In this document: one piece after another, positions 1 through 7,180 of the stretch
How positions within the stretch are numbered: position 1 is the stretch's first letter
Layout of the letters: each line of letters starts with the position of its first letter
Source: a virus
Virus record (IMG/VR): IMGVR_UViG_3300036791_000056
Location: 1-28,881 of that record
DNA: 28,881 nucleotides
Strand: one strand, 5' to 3'
Position numbers and translations under genes: made by a program
Notes under the pieces: model-generated
The model's database searches: none
Told to the model about the DNA's origin: nothing
The model's input: only the letters and a program-made list of their open reading frames with translations

Positions 1-2
1 TG

Positions 3-377
3 CCTGCACGTCGTCGCGGCTACTCGCGGGAATTCCCCAAGAGCGAGACGAGCAAAAACTATCTGCTCTATAAAATCCCGGCGCGCCTGTGGGCTGCGGC
101 CGAGAAGCGCGCGCGTCGCGAGCATCTTTCGATGCGCGCGGCGATTCTGACGGCCCTCACGCGCTACGTCGAGATGGAGGGCGTCGACGTCGTGCTGCGT
201 CCCTCGAGCGCGGGCAAGCTCGCGATGGCCGTCGTCGAGGTCGAGCACGAGAGGCCGCGCCCACCGGCACGGAGGCGGGCGAACGTCAAGACGTGCGCGT
301 ACTGCATGGGGTCGACGACGAAGCGCCTCAAGCGCGGCGTGTGCCCGGGCTGCGCGGCAGCGGGAATCGAAGCATGA
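3..377 (+). CDS. 5'-truncated small protein, ribbon-helix-helix-like with C-terminal zinc knuckle
   Basis: The frame is open from the first bases of the window, so the true start lies outside. The first in-frame ATG (132) would cut through the conserved-looking N-terminal part and is not chosen. The segment reading KNYLLYKIPARLWAAAEKR followed by SMRAAILTALTRYVE has the strand-helix-helix pattern of Arc/CopG-type ribbon-helix-helix DNA-binding proteins. The C-terminal 30 residues contain CAYC and CPGC, a two-knuckle zinc-ribbon arrangement. It sits upstream of a small basic protein and the integrase on the same strand, so it is probably part of the early or integration operon. A DNA-binding or regulatory role is inferred from fold pattern only. 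The family was not recognised with certainty. Confidence 0.7.
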   Translation, partial: PARRRGYSREFPKSETSKNYLLYKIPARLWAAAEKRARREHLSMRAAILTALTRYVEMEGVDVVLRPSSAGKLAMAVVEVEHERPRPPARRRANVKTCAYCMGSTTKRLKRGVCPGCAAAGIEA

Positions 378-437
378 ACGGCAAACAGAACAACTCGGGA
401 ATCACAATCATGAGCACTCACACAAAGGCAGGCAGAC

Positions 438-737
438 ATGCAGAAAAGACAGCGAACGGAAGTCACACAGGCACTGGCGCGCGTGGGCGCGCTCGCACAG
501 GTGCGGGAGTTGCTGACGCTCTTCCCCGACCTGATCGACGAGATCAACAAGCTGGCGCCGAAGCGACGACTCTCGTCGGCGATGCGCGCCGAGCTCGCGG
601 CGCACGTCGACGCGTCGACGAACGGCTCGACGCCCAAACTAAAACAGAAGCGCAAAAAATGGTCAGCAGCGCAGCACAAGAAATTCATGGCGACGGTAGC
701 GCGCAAAAAGCGCGAGAGCGCGGCGGCGTCGAAATGA
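438..737 (+). CDS. small basic protein upstream of integrase, function unknown
   Basis: The 99-residue product starts at an ATG preceded by a purine-rich AGGCAGG element at suitable distance. Residues 1-60 look helical (an ALARVGALAQVRELLTLF segment). The C-terminal third is strongly basic (KLKQKRKKW, then AAQHKKFMATVARKKRE), which suggests nucleic-acid contact. Its stop codon overlaps the integrase start as ATGA, so the two are probably translated as a coupled pair. It could be an integration accessory factor such as a recombination directionality factor, but that rests on position and charge alone. The 60 bases between the previous gene and this one show only the ribosome-binding site. Confidence 0.72.
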   Translation: MQKRQRTEVTQALARVGALAQVRELLTLFPDLIDEINKLAPKRRLSSAMRAELAAHVDASTNGSTPKLKQKRKKWSAAQHKKFMATVARKKRESAAASK

Positions 738-2488
738 GACTTGTATCACCCGTCCGGGGGCGCGCGGCCGAATGGCCCGCGCCCGGCACGCAGGCCGCGT
801 ATCTCGCGCGGTTCTCGAACGACTCGAACGACGTCGACGTCGAACAATCGTCCGTCACGCGTCAGGGCGATTTCGCGCGCGGGCTCGCCGAGCGTCAGCA
901 ATGGCCGATGGTCGACGCGTTCGTCGACGATGGGATCTCCGGGGCGGAGTTTGCGAACCGCCCCGATTTCATGCGCCTGATGGCGCTATGTGACGACGCT
1001 ATCGCGGGGCGGCGCGCGATGCCGTTCGGCGTCCTCATCGTGTCTGAGCTCTCGCGACTCGGGCGCGAAATGTTCGAGGTGCCGTACGCGATCAAGCGTC
1101 TCGCCGAAGCGGGCGTGCGACTCTTCACGTACCGCGAGGGCGGACGCGAGGTGCGCTTCGACTCGCCCGAAGCCAAGATGATGCTCATGTGGACGACGTT
1201 CAACGATGAAATGGAGCGACACAAGGCGCGGCAGCGCGCGACGGATGCGTACGTCCGCATTAACACGCAGGGGCACGCGTCGGGCAAGGCGCCGTTCGGC
1301 TATCGACGCGAACGCGTCGTCGGGTCGACGGGCTTGCGCTCGCACGCGCAGTTCGTCGTCGACACGGACGCGGCCGACATCGTGCGCCGGATCTATCAGC
1401 GCGCGCTCGACGGCGCGGGCACATGGCGGATCGCGCGCGAGCTCGACGCCGACGGCATCGCGTCCGCGAGCGGCGTGCGCTGGTCCGGCACGGCGATCCG
1501 CTCACTCGTGAAAAACCCGATTTATCGGGGCGTGCGCGAGTGGAACCGCAAGCGCGTGCGCGATCAGTTCGGCAAGCGCATCGTCGGCGCGGGCACTATC
1601 GAGCGCGCGAGCGTGCCGCGTGAAGAGTGGCAGCACACCGACGCCGCGCATCTCCGCATCGTCGACGACGTGACTTGGTACGCCGTCGCGAAACGGTTCG
1701 AGCGGTCAGCGGTCGCGGCGCGCGCGGGGGGCATGGTGCGCCGTGACTGTGACGCGCTCTACGTGTTCACGGGGCACCTGCGCTGCGCGGTGTGCGGGGG
1801 CTGGTTGGAAATTCGCCACCAGCGTCGTCGTGACGGCGTCGAGAAGGTCTACGGCTGTCGCACGTACAACCGGCACGGGCTGCGCGGCTGCTCGAACGGG
1901 CGACGCGTGCGACGGGAGATCGTCGAGCGCGACCTCTTCGACGCGCTGCGCGCGGCAATGACGCGGCCGACGCTCGCGCAGGATCTCTTCGACACGGTGC
2001 GCGCCGAGCTCACGCCGCCGTCTGCCGCCCAGATCGCGCGGCGGGGCAAGGAGCTGGCGCGCCTTGAACGTGAAGCGCGAACGCTGGCGCTGAGTCTCGC
2101 GAAAGGGCGGCGCGTCGAGGCCGTCTCGGCCCTCCTGCAACAGACGCAAGCGCAGATCGACGACGTGCGCGCGCGGATCGCCGCCGACACGTCACGCGCG
2201 CGCGAATTCTCTGACGCCGAGATCACGCGTCAGATCGCGCACAGCGTCGAGACGTGCGTCGAGAAACTCCGTCCCGACCGACTGACCGACGCGCGGGAGG
2301 TGCTCGCAGCCATGCTCCGCGAACCGATTCGCATGACGCCCACGACCGGGCACGTGAAGGGGTACGAATTCGAGGGGCGTATCAATACGCGAGCGTTTCT
2401 CGGCCAAACCGGCGTTACACACAGCGGTAGTTACCCACGGGCATTTACCGCTAAGTGTAACGTGGCATTCAAGGGGCGAGCGGCGTAG
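734..2488 (+). CDS. large serine recombinase (phage integrase)
   Basis: Site-specific recombinase of the large serine integrase family, which joins phage attP to host attB through a covalent 5'-phosphoserine intermediate. The start at 734 is chosen because it forms an ATGA overlap with the preceding gene and gives 584 residues, in the family's usual 450-600 range. The catalytic Ser is Ser28 in the ARFSND motif. The resolvase catalytic domain spans about 20-165 (DDGISG and ELSRLGR segments visible). The recombinase domain spans about 170-290 (GKAPFGY; helix-turn-helix-like WRIARELDADGI). The zinc ribbon spans about 335-390 (CAVC and later Cys residues). A coiled-coil (about 430-480) lies inside the C-terminal DNA-binding region. 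The last 25 codons overlap a 50-bp dyad resembling attP. Longer upstream starts would add residues encoded by the two preceding genes. Confidence 0.95.
   Translation: MRLVSPVRGRAAEWPAPGTQAAYLARFSNDSNDVDVEQSSVTRQGDFARGLAERQQWPMVDAFVDDGISGAEFANRPDFMRLMALCDDAIAGRRAMPFGVLIVSELSRLGREMFEVPYAIKRLAEAGVRLFTYREGGREVRFDSPEAKMMLMWTTFNDEMERHKARQRATDAYVRINTQGHASGKAPFGYRRERVVGSTGLRSHAQFVVDTDAADIVRRIYQRALDGAGTWRIARELDADGIASASGVRWSGTAIRSLVKNPIYRGVREWNRKRVRDQFGKRIVGAGTIERASVPREEWQHTDAAHLRIVDDVTWYAVAKRFERSAVAARAGGMVRRDCDALYVFTGHLRCAVCGGWLEIRHQRRRDGVEKVYGCRTYNRHGLRGCSNGRRVRREIVERDLFDALRAAMTRPTLAQDLFDTVRAELTPPSAAQIARRGKELARLEREARTLALSLAKGRRVEAVSALLQQTQAQIDDVRARIAADTSRAREFSDAEITRQIAHSVETCVEKLRPDRLTDAREVLAAMLREPIRMTPTTGHVKGYEFEGRINTRAFLGQTGVTHSGSYPRAFTAKCNVAFKGRAA
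2413..2462. other. attP: candidate attP site (50-bp quasi-palindrome)
   Basis: Two 17-bp arms (2413-2429 and 2446-2462) are inverted repeats matching at 15 of 17 positions, beginning CGTTACAC and ending GTGTAACG. Inside them is a second symmetric pair, CCC at 2434-2436 and GGG at 2439-2441, around a central AC dinucleotide (2437-2438). Length, imperfect dyad and asymmetric central dinucleotide are what serine integrases use for attP, and the site lies in the last codons of the integrase gene itself. Both arms being intact argues for an unintegrated attP rather than attL or attR, where one half would come from the host. Alternatives are an operator or an RNA hairpin. No host attB can be compared here. 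Confidence 0.6.
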
Positions 2489-2521
2489 ACTGCGCTCGCT
2501 CTGCGAGTGCTGAACAGCACG

Positions 2522-2554
2522 ACGGCCCACTGAGTTGCCTGCTCGGTGGGCCGT
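2522..2554. terminator. shared hairpin terminator between convergent integrase and tail operons
   Basis: A 13-bp stem, ACGGCCCACTGAG against CTCGGTGGGCCGT, with one G-U pair and loop TTGCCTG, lies 33 bases after the integrase stop and 17 bases from the stop of the convergent beta-helix gene. The GC-rich stem is followed only by short T runs, so termination may be weak or bidirectional. A smaller perfect dyad (GTGCT-GAAC-AGCAC, 2507-2520) lies just before it. Confidence 0.7.
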
Positions 2555-2571
2555 TCGTGTGTACGGGGGCG

Positions 2572-3957
2572 CTAGTAGCCCTTGCCCGAGCCGTCCGTCA
2601 CCTTGTAGGTCTCGGCATCAATCGGGAGCTCGTCGAACCATGTATTCTCGCCGGGCACGGGGATCTCACGCGCCGGATTGCGTTCGAGGTAATTCCCGTT
2701 GAAATCGACAGCCGTGCAGAACTTGTCGAGCGTCGGCGTGCCGGGCTCGGTGCCGTCGCCGCTGATGCCGTACGCGCCCTGCGGCGTCACGTTATCGCGA
2801 AAGGTGAGCGGCGACGGGACAACAGTTTTCCGCGAGTCGTAAAACTGCAAGAAATTGTTTTTTACCGCCGGTGAGGTGTTGTTCCGAATCGTCAGCGCGC
2901 GGTCGACGCCGTTGCCGATGCGGATGCCGTTGGGCGACTCGCTGAACAGATTGTGATCGATGGTCAGCGCGTGCATTTGCTCGGACGGCTGCTCGTCGTC
3001 CATCCCGAGCACCGAGACGGCGTAGCCTTTCGGACACCGCTTCGTCGTGTTCGCGGTGATCGTCACGTCGTCGACGAGCGCCCACGGGCAATCGCCGTTC
3101 TGATTTCTCACCGTGATCACAATCGGCGTCCCGTCTTGTCCGGCGTCCCAATTGCCGTCGCAGACGTTGTTCGAGATCGTCACGCCGATCCCGAGCTTGA
3201 CCTCGATATTGTTTTTGACGGTCGGTTGCGGCATCAGCGATTTCCACGCCTCGGGTTTCGCGCACGTGTTGCCGTCGATCAGAATGTCGGACGGGATGCA
3301 GTTGGGAATGTGGACGGTCTCGCCGCCGACCATGATGTTCTCGCCGCTCGCTTCGAGGTAGTTGTCGGCGACGATGTACGGCCCGGGCCCGTTGAGAATC
3401 CACACGGCTTGCGAGTCGCGGCCGACTTCCCAGAATCCGATCACGCGACATTCGCGCACCGTGATCTCGGCGCCGTGCAGCGCGAACGCGCGATGCCCGC
3501 CCTGCGCGCCCGCTTCGACGGTGACGTTTACGAACTCGACGTTGGTCGGCTGCGCGTCGGCGTCGGTCGCGAAGAAATCACCCACGATGATCGTGTCGCG
3601 ATCCGGCGCGCCGTTCTCGACGACGCCATCGACGACGATCACGTCGTCAGTGAGCACGGTCAGCACGGGCTCGACGAGATCGCGCGGCCGCAGCGTCGCG
3701 CCGGTGAGCGTGAGATGGGTCGGCTTGCTGATCACGAAATTGCCCGCATACGTGCCGGGCGCGGTCGTGATCGCGCCGCCCTCGAGTAGCGCGGCCGTCA
3801 ACTCGTCAGCGGTGGTCACGGTCACGCCTTCGCCGCCGCCGCCGCTCTCGGACAGCGTGCGCGCTTCATCGATCAACGGCTTGAGTTTTTTACTGTGCTT
3901 CACGAGGATGTCGGCGTGTTTCGCGAGCTCGTTGTACACGTCGTCGAGTCTGCTCAT
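2572..3957 (-). CDS. beta-helix tailspike-like protein
   Basis: The 461-residue protein is the last gene of the late operon. Residues 1-35 form a short charged helical segment (DDVYNELAKHADILVKHSKKLK) that could anchor or trimerise it. It is followed by a Gly-rich hinge (SGGGGEG). From about residue 50 to 440 the sequence is a run of short strand-turn units with many Asn, Asp, Gly and Val residues (ILIDGNTC, VTISNNVCDGN, LTIDHNLF, LTIRNNT), the pattern of right-handed parallel beta-helix proteins of the pectate-lyase/tailspike type. Such phage proteins bind or cleave capsule or O-antigen polysaccharide. The catalytic residues were not identified, so depolymerase activity is only possible. It follows two other surface proteins, consistent with a receptor-binding cluster. 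Confidence 0.85.
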   Translation of the reverse strand: MSRLDDVYNELAKHADILVKHSKKLKPLIDEARTLSESGGGGEGVTVTTADELTAALLEGGAITTAPGTYAGNFVISKPTHLTLTGATLRPRDLVEPVLTVLTDDVIVVDGVVENGAPDRDTIIVGDFFATDADAQPTNVEFVNVTVEAGAQGGHRAFALHGAEITVRECRVIGFWEVGRDSQAVWILNGPGPYIVADNYLEASGENIMVGGETVHIPNCIPSDILIDGNTCAKPEAWKSLMPQPTVKNNIEVKLGIGVTISNNVCDGNWDAGQDGTPIVITVRNQNGDCPWALVDDVTITANTTKRCPKGYAVSVLGMDDEQPSEQMHALTIDHNLFSESPNGIRIGNGVDRALTIRNNTSPAVKNNFLQFYDSRKTVVPSPLTFRDNVTPQGAYGISGDGTEPGTPTLDKFCTAVDFNGNYLERNPAREIPVPGENTWFDELPIDAETYKVTDGSGKGY

Positions 3958-3967
3958 AGTTCACCCC

Positions 3968-5188
3968 TCAGATCGGATCGCCGTTGGGATAGCGATGGCC
4001 GTTGCCGCTGCCGCTGACGGGGCGCGCGCATGGATACGCCGGATCGCGCGTGCCGCAGAGCAATTCCCAATCGCGCAGGTTGCCGTAGTTCTCGTCGCAC
4101 TTCCCGTAGAGTTGCGCGTGCGCCATCGTCTCGAACGCGATCACGCGGCTGTCGGGCGCGCCGTGTGTGCCCGGCGTTACCGCGTCGCCCTTTCCGCAGT
4201 TCACGTGCAGCCGCGCGTACCACATCGATGCGCCCTGCAAGCCCGCCGACGCGTCGACGGCGAGTTGCTGGAAGAGATGCACGCGCCCGTTATACGGCGA
4301 CCAGTCGTTCAGGTACGTATCGCGCGGGAACCCAATCGGGTAGCCCATCTTGCGTTCAGCATCGGCGGTGAAGTGCGCCGCGACGGGAATGCGCCCGCTG
4401 ATGTACGCGTCGATGGCCGCGAGCGACGCTTCGTAGGTTTCCTTCGTCGTCACCTCGTCGACCTCGGTCCCGTGCCCGTAGAAATCGACGACGCCCGCCT
4501 GCATGAGCGTGTCGAGCATCGGATCGATCCCGCGATTGGGATCGCCGCGCCAGAGCACGACGCGAAAGCCCCACGATTTGACGTAGCGGCACCAGTCGAG
4601 CATTTGCGCGGGCGTGTACGTCTTGTGCTGACTGACGCCCTTCGTCGAGAGTTGCAGCGCGCGCGAGCGTCGCGATCCCTTCTGCAAACGGCCGATACGG
4701 TGATAGCCCCACGCTTCCATGAGATTCGCTTCGGCGTTCCACGGTTCCGGCCCGAAGATCAAATCGTCATAGCCGCGTTCGGCGTGCTCCGTCAGCACGG
4801 CGTCGATCACGTCTTGCGGATACATGACCAGCATCGGCGTCATGATCATGTGCGGCGGCGTCGTGTTCGCGCCGGGGAGAAACGGCACGCGCAGACCTGT
4901 CCAGCGGCCCGACGTCATCGTGATCCCGCCGTTCGCGACGATGGCGTCAGAGCTCGTCGGCGTGTACGTGCCGCTGAGACAGACGCCGTTGAAATCGCCG
5001 CGCAGCCACGTCGGATCGGTGAAGTGTGCGGGGATCACCTGCTCGGGTGGGAGCACCGTATGCACGAGCCCGTGCGAGTCGTTCGGATCGAACGGCGGCG
5101 CAATCGCGGCGTGCGGCACGGGCGCGGGACGTTTGCCCGAGACGCTCGACGATGTGCCGTTCATCATCAAGCGCGCGATGGTGTCCAT
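3968..5188 (-). CDS. TIM-barrel-like tail-associated protein (possible glycosidase)
   Basis: The 406-residue product starts at the ATG that forms a TAATG overlap with the upstream stop; a longer reading frame to 5326 would run back through the upstream gene and is rejected. After an N-terminal 90-residue segment, residues about 90-330 alternate hydrophobic strands and helices (MLVMYPQDVIDAVLTEHAERGYD, WGFRVVLWRGDP, IPVAAHFTADAE, SMWYARLHVNCG), resembling the (beta/alpha) barrel of glycoside hydrolases. Acidic residues in LIFGPEPWNAEAN and in HGTEVDEV are candidate catalytic groups, but I cannot assign a family. Neighbours are a beta-propeller-like protein and a beta-helix tailspike, so action on host surface glycans is a reasonable inference. 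It may instead be a non-enzymatic adhesin. Confidence 0.82.
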   Translation of the reverse strand: MDTIARLMMNGTSSSVSGKRPAPVPHAAIAPPFDPNDSHGLVHTVLPPEQVIPAHFTDPTWLRGDFNGVCLSGTYTPTSSDAIVANGGITMTSGRWTGLRVPFLPGANTTPPHMIMTPMLVMYPQDVIDAVLTEHAERGYDDLIFGPEPWNAEANLMEAWGYHRIGRLQKGSRRSRALQLSTKGVSQHKTYTPAQMLDWCRYVKSWGFRVVLWRGDPNRGIDPMLDTLMQAGVVDFYGHGTEVDEVTTKETYEASLAAIDAYISGRIPVAAHFTADAERKMGYPIGFPRDTYLNDWSPYNGRVHLFQQLAVDASAGLQGASMWYARLHVNCGKGDAVTPGTHGAPDSRVIAFETMAHAQLYGKCDENYGNLRDWELLCGTRDPAYPCARPVSGSGNGHRYPNGDPI

Positions 5189-6462
5189 TACGGCACCTCG
5201 ACGCAGTAGCGCACGTAGGCATTCTGTTTGGTGGGTCCGCCCGCTGTGCTCCACGGACGATCCGCCACGAGCGACGTGCCGACGCGCCGGAAGCTCTCGA
5301 ACGCGCCGCCCGGCGTCTTGCGCCATTCGTCCGTGCCGACATCCGTCACGCAGTAAAACGGCGTCGCCTGTTCGTCAGCGTCCGCGCTCGTCGCGCGCGC
5401 GACCGATTTGTAACTCTCGGTCCCGTCCGCGTTCTTGATGATCTCGAACTTCATGACGGAGAGTTTCGGATTGTTTTTTTCGTACTTCGTTTCGATGAAC
5501 AGCATGACGGCCTCTTTTGGTGGTTCAGGTTCTGGGGGGAGCTCGTCGGGCGGTTCGGTGCTCGGCGGCGGCTCCTCGATATCGGGTGGCTCTGTTGACG
5601 GCGGCGGTTCCTCAATGTCGGGGGGTTCAGTCGACGGGGGCGGCTCGGTGCTCACCGGGGGTTCGAGCGCGACACGCGGCGCGGTGCGGTCGATCCGCAC
5701 GACGCTGATATCGCCGAACGCTTCGCCGGACGTCGACGACCACGCGACCCACAGATCGGCGCCGACCGCGCGCGCGTGATGATTGAAAAAGATCGGCGCG
5801 TTGCCGAGGATGTAGCCGTCAGCCGCGCCGTCTTTCTGCACGATGAACCCGGTCGGGTCTGACCAGTAGACGAGCCAGCGTTCACCGTCGGGGAGATCGA
5901 CCACTTGCAGATTGACGGCGGGCAGCGCGGGCAGCGGGATCGCGGTGCCGAGCGCGCCGCCGCGCCACACGGCTGCTCGCTCGTCGAGCGTTTGCTCGTC
6001 GAGCGCCCACACGCCGACCGCTTCCGACACGATGCCGTCGGGGTCGACGAGCTTGATCCCGTAGCCGCTCGCGCCGTCGGGCACATACCCGATGGTTCCG
6101 TTGGGCGCGACGGCGAGATGCGCGAACGGGGTGCCGCTGTTCGGGACCCCAGCCGCAGGCATGTCGCCTAATGACCCCCAGCAGCCAACCCCCGCGAGCC
6201 ACGCGATAAAGCGGCCTCCCCCGGCTGCGTAGTCGTTTGCGCCGCGTTGCTGCGGCAGGGGGGTGGGTTGACTCGCCCCCGGGCGCCACGTCGCTAGGAT
6301 GGCGCCTAATGGCGCGGGAGCGGGTATCTGCACGAGCACCGTTTCGTCATCGAGCCAGCACGCCCCGCCGAACGTCGCGAACGGCAGGGGTACGCCGTTG
6401 AGCGAAGTCGGATGACCGGCGACTCCGGCGAGCACGTCACCGCGACTATTGAGCACAGGCAT
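5188..6462 (-). CDS. beta-propeller-like surface protein with Pro-rich hinge and C-terminal domain
   Basis: The 424-residue product is preceded by a good ribosome-binding site (GAGGGG, 6 bases before the ATG). Residues 1-265 contain repeated strand units with Gly-Asp turns and Trp residues (ILATWRPG, FAHLAVAPNGTIGYV, RWLVYWSDPTGFIV, DLWVAWSS), suggesting a beta-propeller. Residues about 268-318 are a hydrophilic proline-rich tract built on a 12-residue unit (EEPPPSTEPPDI). Residues 320-424 form a separate compact domain starting MLFIETKYEKN. It follows the lysis-like small proteins and precedes two other putative adhesins. Likely a tail-tip or host-surface-binding protein; no enzyme motif is seen. 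The C-terminal domain may also be made alone from an internal start at 5505. Confidence 0.82.
   Translation of the reverse strand: MPVLNSRGDVLAGVAGHPTSLNGVPLPFATFGGACWLDDETVLVQIPAPAPLGAILATWRPGASQPTPLPQQRGANDYAAGGGRFIAWLAGVGCWGSLGDMPAAGVPNSGTPFAHLAVAPNGTIGYVPDGASGYGIKLVDPDGIVSEAVGVWALDEQTLDERAAVWRGGALGTAIPLPALPAVNLQVVDLPDGERWLVYWSDPTGFIVQKDGAADGYILGNAPIFFNHHARAVGADLWVAWSSTSGEAFGDISVVRIDRTAPRVALEPPVSTEPPPSTEPPDIEEPPPSTEPPDIEEPPPSTEPPDELPPEPEPPKEAVMLFIETKYEKNNPKLSVMKFEIIKNADGTESYKSVARATSADADEQATPFYCVTDVGTDEWRKTPGGAFESFRRVGTSLVADRPWSTAGGPTKQNAYVRYCVEVP
5506..5661 (-). repeat. tandem repeat encoding Pro-rich hinge
   Basis: Degenerate 36-base units encode EEPPPSTEPPDI-type 12-mers, about two and a half full copies plus partial copies. 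The third bases differ between copies (for example GATATC versus AATGTC), so this is not a very recent duplication. It separates the propeller-like domain from the C-terminal domain and probably acts as an extended, flexible spacer. Confidence 0.7.
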
Positions 6463-6471
6463 ACGAGCCCC

Positions 6472-6615
6472 TCAGAACAGCCACGCGAGCATGACGACGG
6501 CGAACGCGAGCCGCGTCAGCCGGTCGGCGAGCTTCTCGGAGAGATACGCCGCGACCGCGAACAGCACGAGCGCGAGCACGAAGCAGAGCATACGGAGCGA
6601 CGGTTGCGATTGCAT
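6472..6615 (-). CDS. small membrane protein, holin candidate
   Basis: The 47-residue protein starts at an ATG preceded by a strong AAGGGGGA ribosome-binding site 5 bases upstream; the longer frame to 6849 lacks such support and reads through neighbouring genes. Residues 8-25 (MLCFVLALVLFAVAAYL) and 33-47 (LTRLAFAVVMLAWLF) are two hydrophobic segments joined by a charged loop (SEKLADR). Two short membrane helices and this length fit a small class II-type holin or an inner-membrane accessory protein. No endolysin gene is adjacent, so the holin call rests on topology and position only. Confidence 0.7.
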   Translation of the reverse strand: MQSQPSLRMLCFVLALVLFAVAAYLSEKLADRLTRLAFAVVMLAWLF

Positions 6616-6626
6616 GACGATCCCCC

Positions 6627-6785
6627 TTACAACAAATCCGGGTTGTCGTTGTTGTCGTCGGCGCCGAGCCGCGCGCGCGTTTCGTCCGAGACGTTCTGCC
6701 GACGGCGCTGATCGTCGACGAGCGCGGACCACACCACCGCGACGCCGACGACTGCGACGACGAGGCCGATGCACGTCCAGAACAT
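6627..6785 (-). CDS. small single-pass membrane protein
   Basis: This 52-residue product begins with a membrane helix (residues 2-22, FWTCIGLVVAVVGVAVVWSA) followed by a charged soluble tail (DDQRRRQ, then an Asp/Asn-rich end DDNNDNPDLL). Its ATG overlaps the upstream stop as TGATG, which decides the start. It sits directly upstream of the two-helix holin-like gene, and the pair resembles a lysis or membrane-disruption module, for example a holin/antiholin-like pair. No lipobox or spanin hallmark is seen. Function is inferred only from topology and position. Confidence 0.65.
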   Translation of the reverse strand: MFWTCIGLVVAVVGVAVVWSALVDDQRRRQNVSDETRARLGADDNNDNPDLL

Positions 6786-7180
6786 CACGCGCCACTCGGC
6801 ACAGCGGGCGTGCCGTTGCTGAGAAACGGATCGAGCGCGAGCAGATCATCGGCGCGGACAGGCTCGTCGCCGAGCGCGTCGAGCGCGATGGGCGTCCACG
6901 CGATCTCGACCGGCGTCGCCATCAGCGTGTCGAGCTCTGCGCGAAACGTCACGTACTGCGCGCCGGGCGGGACGCGGTAGCTGCCGCTGCCCGGTGGATC
7001 TTCGGCGCCGTGCCGTTTGACGAGATCGTCGTGGAGCGTGCGGAACGTCTTGAGCTCGTCGCGCACGAGCCGCAACAATTTCGACGTCGTGTAGGCCGTC
7101 TTCATGGGCAACGGCCGTGCACCGAGTCGGTCGAGCGCGGGTTCAGCCGCCGCAATCGCGCCGAGGGTGGTGGCGATCAT
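6785..7180 (-). CDS. conserved-looking small phage protein in the tail operon, function unknown
   Basis: The 131-residue product starts at the ATG in a TGATG overlap with the upstream stop; the upstream in-frame start at 7204 lies inside that gene. The arrangement resembles a common small siphophage protein: an N-terminal helical pair (IAAAEPALDRLGARPLPMKTAYTTSK), a long helix (LLRLVRDELKTFRTLHDDLVKRHG), a Gly-rich turn with YRVPPGAQ, then a helix with FRAELDTLMATPVEI and a final DDLLALDPFL motif. Such proteins lie near the tail-tip and lysis boundary in other phages, but their job is not known to me. No membrane segment or signal peptide is seen. Confidence 0.78.
   Translation of the reverse strand: MIATTLGAIAAAEPALDRLGARPLPMKTAYTTSKLLRLVRDELKTFRTLHDDLVKRHGAEDPPGSGSYRVPPGAQYVTFRAELDTLMATPVEIAWTPIALDALGDEPVRADDLLALDPFLSNGTPAVPSGA

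Noticed and set aside
89-734. N-terminal extension of the serine recombinase frame
   Set aside because: The open frame reaches back to 89, but 3-737 is occupied by two better supported small genes, and the start at 734 overlaps the upstream stop as ATGA and gives normal family length.
2491-2520. Small dyads just after the integrase as the attP site
   Set aside because: GTGCT-GAAC-AGCAC and the GCGCTCGC/GCGAGTGC pair are too short and look like terminator-associated hairpins; the 50-bp element at 2413-2462 is a far better candidate.
3362-5209. Long plus-strand open frame over the adhesin genes
   Set aside because: Arg/Val-rich antisense composition with no motifs; it shadows the well-supported minus-strand genes 2572-3957 and 3968-5188.
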